Below, piece after piece: positions 1 to 4,856 of a DNA stretch of 7,735 nucleotides. The stretch is from Paracoccaceae bacterium. GTDB lineage: Bacteria; Pseudomonadota; Alphaproteobacteria; Rhodobacterales; Rhodobacteraceae. The notes beneath the pieces are model-generated. The model saw only the letters and a list, made by a program, of their open reading frames with translations, had not been told where the DNA came from and ran no database searches. Position 1 is the first letter of the stretch; each line of letters starts with the position of its first letter. Location of the stretch: contig JAESRD010000358.1 of assembly GCA_016764835.1 (NCBI GenBank), forward strand, positions 1 to 7,735, written 5' to 3'. The position numbers were made by a program, and so were the translations under genes.

Positions 1-66
1 GACATCAATAAGGGCTTTGATCTGATGCATGCGGGCGAAAGCATTCGCTCTGTGGTTTTGTACTAA
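1..66 (+). CDS. adhC: S-(hydroxymethyl)glutathione dehydrogenase (class III alcohol dehydrogenase), C-terminal end only
   Basis: Only the last 21 codons and the TAA stop (64-66) lie in the window. The peptide begins DINKGFDLMHAGESIRSVV and ends in LY. This tail, with the invariant-looking D-x-N-x-x-F-D-L-M-x-x-G-x-S-x-R-x-V pattern, is characteristic of the extreme C-terminus of glutathione-dependent formaldehyde dehydrogenases. Family knowledge: the enzyme is a cytosolic zinc- and NAD-dependent dehydrogenase that oxidises S-hydroxymethylglutathione, formed spontaneously from formaldehyde and glutathione, to S-formylglutathione. The next enzyme, S-formylglutathione hydrolase, is encoded at 5812-6642 on the same strand. 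The zinc and nucleotide-binding domains lie outside the window and could not be checked. The name (adhC, adhI or flhA in different species) rests on the tail alone. Confidence 0.82.
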   Translation, partial: DINKGFDLMHAGESIRSVVLY

Positions 67-72
67 AACTTG

Positions 73-92
73 GGCGGGCCGCTTGGCCCGCC
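73..92 (+). terminator. GC-rich hairpin after adhC, likely transcription terminator
   Basis: A perfect 8-bp stem is formed by GGCGGGCC (73-80) and GGCCCGCC (85-92) around a GCTT tetraloop. It starts 7 bases after the adhC stop codon. No T-run follows (the next bases are GCCGCGCTGG). It would therefore be a weak or non-canonical intrinsic terminator, a form common in GC-rich alphaproteobacteria. Position directly behind a stop codon supports a terminator or 3'-end stabilising role. Confidence 0.65.
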
Positions 93-137
93 GCCGCGCT
101 GGTAAACAGCCAAACTTTGGTCCTATTGTTGCGGTAC

Positions 138-178
138 CGGTTAAGAAGTCGCGCCTATTTTGGTGCATTTCTTAACCG
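138..178. repeat. 10-bp inverted repeat upstream of the NYN gene
   Basis: Arms CGGTTAAGAA (138-147) and TTCTTAACCG (169-178) are exact reverse complements separated by 21 bases. Two further inner pairs (G148 with T168 and T149 with A167) could extend the stem in RNA. The arm centres are 31 bp apart, close to three helical turns, so it could be an operator for a dimeric regulator. It could also form a hairpin in the leader of the mRNA. The right arm runs into the purine stretch GAGG (178-181), the only Shine-Dalgarno-like sequence near the ATG at 199. Function is inferred only from symmetry and position. Confidence 0.5.
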
Positions 179-198
179 AGGCTGCCCCAGTATTTCCT

Positions 199-921
199 AT
201 GGCTGATTTACCTATTGCCGTCCTGATCGACGCTGAGAATATTCCCAGCAGATATGCCGATGATATCATGCGCATCGCAAAGACGAACGGTGACCCTATA
301 ATTCGGCGCTGCTATGGCGACTTTACCAACCGCAACCTCAAAGGTTGGGTCGATGCCGCGCCCCAGCACAGCATGAACCTTCACCTTACCGTGCCCGTTA
401 CCGCTCAGAAAAACGTGGCCGATATCGCGCTGGTGATTGATGCTATGGACCTGCTCTATAGCCGCCAAGTGCGCGGCTTTGTTCTGGCCACGTCCGATAG
501 TGATTTCTCGCGGCTGGCCAGCAGGTTGCGCGAGGCTGGTCTGCCGGTCTGCGGTATTGGCGAGGCCAAAGCAAACGCGGCTTTTCGTGCCGCTTGCGGG
601 CGGTTTGTTGAGCTAAACAACAAGGTTCCAGCACAACCTTGCCTGATTACGGCCCCCGTAGCACCGCCTGCAATAGCCCAAAGCAAAATGCCCAAAAGCG
701 CCAGCTCTTTGGTCGATGCCGCGCTCAAAGGCATGAAGCAAGAAAATAACTGGTATAGTCTGGCCGAACTTGGGATGAAAATCCGGCGGGTGCATCCGAA
801 ATTCAAACCATCGACCTACGGCAAAGCAACGCTCAGCGGCTTGCTCGACCAAATGGAGGGCTACGAGCTACGCACAGCACAAAACGCTGGCGCATTATTT
901 CGCCCGGCACAGCACAAGTAA
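199..921 (+). CDS. NYN domain (PIN-like) protein with C-terminal OST-HTH/LOTUS domain
   Basis: A 240-residue cytosolic protein is predicted from the ATG at 199. The N-terminal NYN domain (about 5-140) belongs to the PIN-like, LabA/DUF88-type fold. It opens with the strand AVLIDAEN (Asp11, Asn14), continues with KNVADIALVIDAMD (Asp75, Asp81) and has ATSDSDF (Asp100, Asp102). These are the acidic positions expected to hold metal in an RNase active site. The conserved closing part VCGIGEAKA...CGRFVEL follows at 117-139. After a Pro/Ala-rich linker (about 143-168), residues 170-238 look like an OST-HTH/LOTUS domain, with the typical G-x-x-L-x-x-L late in the domain. Family knowledge: this pairing suggests an RNA-targeting nuclease, but the substrate is unknown. 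The frame is open further upstream to TTG 160 and GTG 163; ATG 199 is preferred because the first NYN strand starts right after it. The upstream Shine-Dalgarno is poor. Confidence 0.8.
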   Translation: MADLPIAVLIDAENIPSRYADDIMRIAKTNGDPIIRRCYGDFTNRNLKGWVDAAPQHSMNLHLTVPVTAQKNVADIALVIDAMDLLYSRQVRGFVLATSDSDFSRLASRLREAGLPVCGIGEAKANAAFRAACGRFVELNNKVPAQPCLITAPVAPPAIAQSKMPKSASSLVDAALKGMKQENNWYSLAELGMKIRRVHPKFKPSTYGKATLSGLLDQMEGYELRTAQNAGALFRPAQHK

Positions 922-939
922 CCCCTTGGCCTCTCACAC

Positions 940-964
940 CCTTTGCCGCAAACTGCGCCAAAGG
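940..964 (+). promoter_or_regulatory. Hairpin covering the Shine-Dalgarno of the SDR gene
   Basis: Left arm CCTTTG-C-CGCA (940-950) pairs with right arm TGCG-C-CAAAGG (954-964) around the loop AAC. This gives 10 base pairs with one C/C mismatch. The right arm contains AAAGG of the Shine-Dalgarno AAAGGAG (960-966) for the ATG at 973. If it forms in mRNA it would limit initiation. It could also act as a weak terminator for the NYN gene, which stops at 921, although no T-run follows. Confidence 0.5.
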
Positions 965-972
965 AGCCCCCC

Positions 973-1698
973 ATGCCAACCCATCTCCCCCTCACCGGCC
1001 AACTCGCCCTTGTCACCGGCGGCGCACGCGGCCTTGGCGCGGGCATCGCCACACGCCTCGCCGCCGACGGCGCAAAAGTTGTGCTGTGGGACCGCAGTTT
1101 TGACACGCCCGATGATGCAAACCAAATGCTGGTTGATATCACTGATGAGACACAGGTCGCCAGAGCCGCCGCCCGGCTGATTGCCCAGCATGGCACCCCG
1201 TCAATCATTGTTAACAATGCCGGGATTAACGGCCCCGTTGGCCCGGTCGAAGACATGGACTTCGCCGATTGGCGCCGCATCATGTCGGTCAATCTCGACG
1301 GTGTATTTCTGGTTTGCCGCGCCTTTACCAAGCCAATGCGCACCGCAGGCTATGGCCGAATTATCAACATTGCTTCTATCGCAGGCAAAGAGGGTGTGCC
1401 GGGGATCGCTGGCTATGCGGCGTCAAAATCCGGCGTCATTGGGCTGACCAAATCATTGGCCCGCGAGCTGATAGAGACCGGCATCACGGTTAACGCCATT
1501 GCCCCAGCCATTGTCGAAACCCCGCTTTTTGCCCAAATGACGCCGGAGCATATTGCCGCCAGCAAAGCCAAAATCCCAATGGGCCGGTTTTTGCAAATCC
1601 ACGAAGTCGCGGCGATGGTGGCCTTTGTCGCCGGGCCAGATTGCAGCTTTACCACCGGCTTTACGTTCGACCTAACCGGCGGACGCGCCGATTACTAA
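973..1698 (+). CDS. SDR family oxidoreductase, probably NAD(H)-dependent
   Basis: This is a 241-residue classical short-chain dehydrogenase/reductase. The Rossmann motif TGGARGLG is at 15-22 and NNAG at 81-84. The catalytic tetrad Asn107, Ser135, Tyr148 and Lys152 is complete; the Tyr and Lys sit in YAASK and the Ser-Tyr spacing of 13 is as in FabG. Asp40 at the end of the second strand (VVLWDR) usually means preference for NAD(H) over NADP(H). The C-terminus (FDLTGGRADY) resembles sugar- or polyol-type SDRs and FabG-like enzymes often labelled 3-oxoacyl-ACP reductase; the substrate cannot be assigned. The start is ATG 973, preceded by a strong AAAGGAG. The gene follows the NYN gene by 51 bases and ends overlapping the convergent tetR gene by 4 bases. 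Confidence 0.88.
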   Translation: MPTHLPLTGQLALVTGGARGLGAGIATRLAADGAKVVLWDRSFDTPDDANQMLVDITDETQVARAAARLIAQHGTPSIIVNNAGINGPVGPVEDMDFADWRRIMSVNLDGVFLVCRAFTKPMRTAGYGRIINIASIAGKEGVPGIAGYAASKSGVIGLTKSLARELIETGITVNAIAPAIVETPLFAQMTPEHIAASKAKIPMGRFLQIHEVAAMVAFVAGPDCSFTTGFTFDLTGGRADY

Positions 1699-2318
1699 GT
1701 GCCGTAGCAGGCGAGAAACATCTCGACAGCGCCGGTGATCACCCGTTGTTTCTCTGCCGGGGCAATCGCCTTTTCCGCGTTGAATATCACCCGTTCCAAC
1801 AGGTTGGCCTTGCACAAGACCTGAAACTGCTCGGCCGCCAGCTCAAGATCATCAATCTTCAGCTCACCGCGCGCAATCGCGGACTCGAACATAGCAATCA
1901 GCGGTGCGCGCACAACAACCAAACCGGTCTGGTAAAAGCTGCGGCCAATTTCAGGGAACCGCTCAGCTTCGGCCATGCAGATGCGAAACACCCGCTGGCC
2001 AAAATCCGTATCAATGAAGTTGACCATCTGTTCACCGGCCTGATGCAGCAGCTCCCGCAGCGGCGCTGTCATATCAATGCTCTGCAAAGCCCGCGCGCCC
2101 TGCTGGCTACATTCAAGCTGAAGCACCTCGATAAACAGGCTGCGTTTGTCTGGGAAGTACGAATATATCGTGGCTTTTGAAACATTTGCCGCGCGGGCAA
2201 TGTCATCGACATTCGCCGCCTCAAACCCGTCGGCAAGGAAAACCTCGCGCGCGCCCGCCATGACCTGCTCAAACTTGCGGCCGCGTTTTATCGGGTCTTT
2301 GGCGGTTGGCTCGGCCAC
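1695..2318 (-). CDS. TetR/AcrR family transcriptional regulator (AefR-like C-terminal domain)
   Basis: A 207-residue one-domain-plus-HTH repressor. The N-terminal TetR DNA-binding domain spans about 14-62, with helix-turn-helix residues 37-56 (VDDIARAANVSKATIYSYF) in the usual TetR pattern, followed by DKRSLF. The ligand-binding half contains RICMAEAERFPEIGRSFY and GELKIDDLELAAEQF, which resemble the AefR-like TetR C-terminal domain. The start is GTG (2316-2318), with AGAGGAG on the minus strand about 7 bases upstream. The 3' end overlaps the convergent SDR gene. The 5' end faces mbfA across 142 bp. Likely targets are its own promoter, mbfA or a distant gene; a candidate operator sits at 2331-2347. 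Ligand unknown. Confidence 0.88.
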   Translation of the reverse strand: MAEPTAKDPIKRGRKFEQVMAGAREVFLADGFEAANVDDIARAANVSKATIYSYFPDKRSLFIEVLQLECSQQGARALQSIDMTAPLRELLHQAGEQMVNFIDTDFGQRVFRICMAEAERFPEIGRSFYQTGLVVVRAPLIAMFESAIARGELKIDDLELAAEQFQVLCKANLLERVIFNAEKAIAPAEKQRVITGAVEMFLACYGT

Positions 2319-2330
2319 GGCAGCGCTCCT

Positions 2331-2347
2331 CTATACCGCGGTGATAG
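2331..2347. promoter_or_regulatory. Candidate TetR operator (near-palindrome)
   Basis: CTAT (2331-2334), the 8-bp palindrome ACCGCGGT (2335-2342), one extra G, then ATAG (2344-2347) form a near-perfect 17-bp dyad. It lies 13 bases upstream of the tetR GTG start and abuts its Shine-Dalgarno. Position and symmetry fit autoregulation, but no binding data or second copy supports it. Confidence 0.3.
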
Positions 2348-2403
2348 ACCACCCAGTTCAGCATCGGCAAGCTTATTGCGCCCATATGACGCTGGCTGTC
2401 TGC

Positions 2404-2432
2404 TTGCATTTAGCAACTTTGCATCATAATTT
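2404..2432 (+). promoter_or_regulatory. Candidate sigma-70 type promoter for mbfA
   Basis: TTGCAT (2404-2409) could serve as the -35 box. TAATTT (2427-2432, spacer 17) or CATAAT (2425-2430, spacer 15) could serve as the -10. The proposed -10 touches or overlaps the left edge of the palindrome at 2430-2446, an arrangement suited to repression by a bound protein. TTGCAT is repeated at 2419-2424. The exact start of transcription is not determinable here. Confidence 0.35.
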
Positions 2433-2446
2433 AGAATCATTCTAAA
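2430..2446. promoter_or_regulatory. Irr box (iron control element, ICE) upstream of mbfA
   Basis: TTTAGAAT and ATTCTAAA form a perfect 17-bp palindrome around a single central C, ending 14 bases before the mbfA start codon. From memory, the alphaproteobacterial Irr/ICE consensus is TTTAGAA-N3-TTCTAAA, which this matches at every fixed position. Irr is a Fur-family, haem-responsive regulator that represses iron storage and export genes, including mbfA, when iron is scarce. The overlap with the probable -10 region fits repression. The site lies about 112 bp from the tetR start on the other strand, so it more likely serves mbfA. Confidence 0.82.
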
Positions 2447-2460
2447 CAACAGGTGCCGCC

Positions 2461-3438
2461 ATGATCCCCGCCTTTACCCACCGCCGCCGCTTTCGCGATC
2501 TGTCAGAACAAGAAGTGCTGGCATTGGCGATCGCATCTGAGGAAGACGATGCCCGTATCTACCGCAACTTTGCCGCCCGCCTGCATGATGATTACCAAGC
2601 ATCGGCAGCAATATTTGAGGGCATGGCGGCAGAGGAGGACAGCCACCGCCAGCAACTGATTGACCTGCACAAAACCCGCTTTGGCACCACCATCCCGCTT
2701 ATTCGGCGCGAACATGTGTCGGGCTATTATAGCCGCAGCCCGGTCTGGCTGATCGAGACGCTGACGCTGGAGCGGATGCGCGACGAGGCAGCCCAAATGG
2801 AGCATGCCGCTGAGCAGTTCTACACCCGCGCCGCCGCCGCCACCCAAGACGCAGATACCCGCAAGCTGCTCGGCGATTTGGCCGCCGCCGAAGCCAGCCA
2901 TGAGCAAACCGCGCTGCAGCTCACCGATGCCAACCTCAACCCCGATGCCCGCGCCACCGAACGCGACACTGCCAACCGCCAGTTTGTGCTAACATGGGTG
3001 CAGCCGGGGCTTTCGGGGCTGATGGACGGCTCGGTCTCGACCCTCGCGCCAATCTTCGCCGTGGCCTTTGCCACCCATTCCAGCCACACGACCTTTTTGG
3101 TCGGACTGGCCGCCAGCCTTGGCGCGGGCATCTCCATGGGCTTTACCGAAGCCGCCTCAGATGATGGCGCAATATCAGGCCGCGGCTCACCGATAAAACG
3201 CGGTTTTGCCGCCGGGATCATGACAGCCCTTGGCGGGCTGGGCCATGCTTTGCCCTATTTGATTACTGACTTCTGGACGGCGACGATAATCGCCTTCATT
3301 GTCGTCTTCGTGGAGCTATGGGCCATTGCCTGGATACAGAACCGCTACATGCAAACACCGATCGTCAAAGCGGTGTTTCAGGTGGTTTTGGGCGGGGCGC
3401 TGGTCTTTGCCACAGGTGCAATAATCGGCAGCGGCTAG
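2461..3438 (+). CDS. mbfA: Membrane-bound ferritin MbfA (ferritin-like domain fused to VIT1 iron transporter domain)
   Basis: A 325-residue protein of the Er-VIT1 type. The N-terminal cytosolic ferritin-like/erythrin domain (about 12-165) shows a full di-iron set: Glu27/28, the E-x-x-H pair Glu59-His62 (AAEEDSH), Glu114 and a second E-x-x-H, Glu144-His147 (AEASH). From about 170 follows the VIT1-like membrane domain, starting with the hydrophobic run VQPGLSGLMDGSVSTLAPIFA. It includes the GISMGFTEAASDDG segment and further membrane helices at about 250-272, 274-292 and 303-322. Family knowledge: in Agrobacterium and Bradyrhizobium, MbfA exports iron and protects against iron-dependent peroxide stress under Irr control. 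The start is ATG 2461 with a modest CAGG upstream. The Irr-box palindrome just upstream supports the assignment. The stop codon is part of the next gene's ribosome-binding site, suggesting one transcript with the deiodinase-like gene. Confidence 0.92.
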   Translation: MIPAFTHRRRFRDLSEQEVLALAIASEEDDARIYRNFAARLHDDYQASAAIFEGMAAEEDSHRQQLIDLHKTRFGTTIPLIRREHVSGYYSRSPVWLIETLTLERMRDEAAQMEHAAEQFYTRAAAATQDADTRKLLGDLAAAEASHEQTALQLTDANLNPDARATERDTANRQFVLTWVQPGLSGLMDGSVSTLAPIFAVAFATHSSHTTFLVGLAASLGAGISMGFTEAASDDGAISGRGSPIKRGFAAGIMTALGGLGHALPYLITDFWTATIIAFIVVFVELWAIAWIQNRYMQTPIVKAVFQVVLGGALVFATGAIIGSG

Positions 3439-3446
3439 GGGGCCAT

Positions 3447-4139
3447 ATGTATAGCAAAGGCGAAGTCAAATATCAGGCATTGGCGCTGCCAGACCGGGTG
3501 CAGCTTGCGCCCGACGCGTCGCTAAAAGCCGCGCAAGACTTTCGCGACTATATGAAGCGCCGCCATTCTGTGCGCGATTATGACCCTGATATTGCGGTTT
3601 CTGCCGAGGTGATTACCGCCTGTATTGCCGCCGCTGGCTCTGCGCCTTCGGGGGCCAACCACCAGCCATGGCACTTCGCCGCTATTCAAGACCCGGCCAT
3701 GAAGGCGCGCATTCGGGCCGCCGCCGAAGAAGAAGAGCAGCTGTTCTACGCGGGCGGCGGCGGCGAAGAATGGCTGGCCGCGCTCGAACCTATCGGCACC
3801 GGGGTCGAAAAACCGCACCTGACCAAGGCCCCATGGCTGATCGTCATTTTCGCCCAGCGCTGGGGCATGACCACCGATGGCGCGCGCTACAAAAACTATT
3901 ACGTGCCCGAAAGCGTCGGCATTGCCACTGGCATGCTGATCACCGCTTTGCACCATGCCGGGTTGGTTTGCCTCGAGCACACGCCCAACCCGATGAAGTT
4001 CTTGCCAGAGCTTTGCGGCAGGCCAGCGAGTGAAAAAGCGGTGATGATCCTACCTATCGGCTACCCCGCAGCCGGGGCGACCGTACCCGAAGTGGCAAAG
4101 CGTAAAAAGCCGCTCAGCGAGATTATGACCGTTTTTTAG
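3447..4139 (+). CDS. Nitroreductase-fold flavoprotein of the iodotyrosine deiodinase (IYD) family
   Basis: A 230-residue soluble FMN protein. RRHSVR (38-43) and APSGANHQPW (66-75) are the FMN-binding segments. Compared with human IYD recalled from memory, the lid residues Glu157, Tyr161 and Lys182 that hold the halotyrosine zwitterion correspond to Glu97, Tyr101 and Lys122. The active-site Thr239 beside flavin N5 corresponds to Thr179 (HTP). All four share a constant offset of 60, so this core aligns without gaps. The end (ATVPEV...KKPLSEIM) also matches. Family knowledge: IYD reductively removes iodide or other halides from halotyrosines. No membrane anchor is present, unlike in vertebrates. 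The start is ATG 3447, with AGGGGG (3437-3442) overlapping the mbfA stop; the frame is open upstream to 3318 but inside mbfA. Generic annotation would be 'nitroreductase'; the substrate is not proven. Confidence 0.85.
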   Translation: MYSKGEVKYQALALPDRVQLAPDASLKAAQDFRDYMKRRHSVRDYDPDIAVSAEVITACIAAAGSAPSGANHQPWHFAAIQDPAMKARIRAAAEEEEQLFYAGGGGEEWLAALEPIGTGVEKPHLTKAPWLIVIFAQRWGMTTDGARYKNYYVPESVGIATGMLITALHHAGLVCLEHTPNPMKFLPELCGRPASEKAVMILPIGYPAAGATVPEVAKRKKPLSEIMTVF

Positions 4140-4187
4140 ACGCCCCCGTATTTGTAAACACTCCACTTTCACCAACAGACTGCATGA

Positions 4188-4209
4188 GCGCGTCAGTAAA
4201 TTGACGTGT
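4188..4209 (+). terminator. Weak hairpin after the IYD-like gene, possible terminator
   Basis: GCGCGTCA (4188-4195) can pair with TGACGTGT (4202-4209) around a 6-base loop, using five Watson-Crick pairs at the loop end plus one C-G and two G-U pairs. It lies 49 bases after the stop codon and has no T-run. It is the only hairpin seen between the two gene clusters that could end the mbfA transcript. Confidence 0.25.
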
Positions 4210-4234
4210 CCCAAAAACATGCACTTGCCATCTT

Positions 4235-4281
4235 CCGTACATATCATTACTGATTTATCAAATACGTAACATACTGTACGG
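4235..4281. repeat. Spaced 7-bp inverted repeat upstream of the DUF1772 gene
   Basis: CCGTACA (4235-4241) and TGTACGG (4275-4281) are exact reverse complements, with centres 40 bp apart, roughly four helical turns. The right arm ends just before the Shine-Dalgarno GGAG (4286-4289). The intervening AT-rich stretch includes TACGTA (4263-4268) and is the most promoter-like part of the 158-bp gap at 4140-4297. No convincing -35/-10 pair was identified. It may be an operator for an unlinked regulator. Confidence 0.4.
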
Positions 4282-4297
4282 ATATGGAGTCCTCAAC

Positions 4298-4813
4298 ATG
4301 CGCATCCTCACCCTCCTAGCGATCCTTTCATCAATGCTGCTCAGCGCAGCTATCTTTGGCTTTTTCTATGCGTGGATCTGCTCAACCATGTGGGGGCTAG
4401 ACGCCGCAGACCCGCGCATTGCCATCCAAGCCATGCAGGCGATGAACGCCTCGGTCCGCAATATGATCTTCGCACCCGCCTTCTTTGGCACGCCCGTGGC
4501 CCTGCTGCTGACAGCCGCTTTGTTGCTGGCACAAAGCTACCGCAAAAGTGCGGCCTACTTTGCCATTGGCGGCGCGATATACCTGTGCTTTGGCCTGACC
4601 CTGACCATCACCATCAATGTGCCAATGAATGTGACCCTTGGCGCACTGACCGTCCCAACAGATATGATCGCCGCCGAAGAAATCTGGCAGACCTATTCGC
4701 CCAAGTGGCAGTTTTGGAACATTGCCCGGACCGTTGCCTCTGGCATTTCGTTTCTGACGGTCACTATCGGGCTTCTGCACCTGCCGCTTTTGCACAGACC
4801 GCAGGAAAGTTAA
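4298..4813 (+). CDS. DUF1772 (anthrone oxygenase-like) family membrane protein
   Basis: A 171-residue, four-helix inner-membrane protein. Helices lie at about 4-26, 57-77, 85-105 and 145-163. The family signature is visible in order: GFFYAWICSTMWGL with DP after helix 1, AMQAMNASVRNMIFAPAFFG, the NVPMNVTLG segment after helix 3, and the W-x-x-Y...W-x-x-WNxxRT run (about 129-144) before helix 4. Family knowledge: DUF1772 includes fungal anthrone oxygenases, but most bacterial members have no assigned function and often accompany stress or drug-responsive regulators. The start is ATG 4298 with GGAG at a spacing of 8. It is followed 43 bases later by the AEC transporter and may head that operon. 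Function unknown. Confidence 0.8.
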   Translation: MRILTLLAILSSMLLSAAIFGFFYAWICSTMWGLDAADPRIAIQAMQAMNASVRNMIFAPAFFGTPVALLLTAALLLAQSYRKSAAYFAIGGAIYLCFGLTLTITINVPMNVTLGALTVPTDMIAAEEIWQTYSPKWQFWNIARTVASGISFLTVTIGLLHLPLLHRPQES

Positions 4814-4856
4814 GCCACTCATTCCCCCCGCCCGCCAGCTATGCTAACCCAATCTC

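Noticed and set aside
160..198. Upstream TTG or GTG start for the NYN protein, adding 12-13 residues
   Set aside because: The NYN fold begins right after ATG 199, the extension has no family match, and the alternative starts have no ribosome-binding site. The poor site at 199 leaves some doubt.
943..972. Ten-residue N-terminal extension of the SDR
   Set aside because: ATG 973 has a strong AAAGGAG site at proper spacing and gives a standard SDR N-terminus.
1641..2180. 179-codon open frame on the plus strand opposite tetR
   Set aside because: The minus-strand TetR reading has a full HTH and family C-terminal domain; the plus frame has no family features.
3318..3446. 43-codon upstream extension of the IYD-like gene
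   Set aside because: It lies inside the mbfA coding sequence and has no IYD similarity. ATG 3447 has a ribosome-binding site and a natural start of the fold.
3447..4139. Assignment as BluB or as an oxygen-insensitive NfsB-type nitroreductase
   Set aside because: The Glu-Tyr-Lys lid triad, Thr179 and the C-terminal KKPLSEIM segment fit IYD and are not features of BluB or NfsB.
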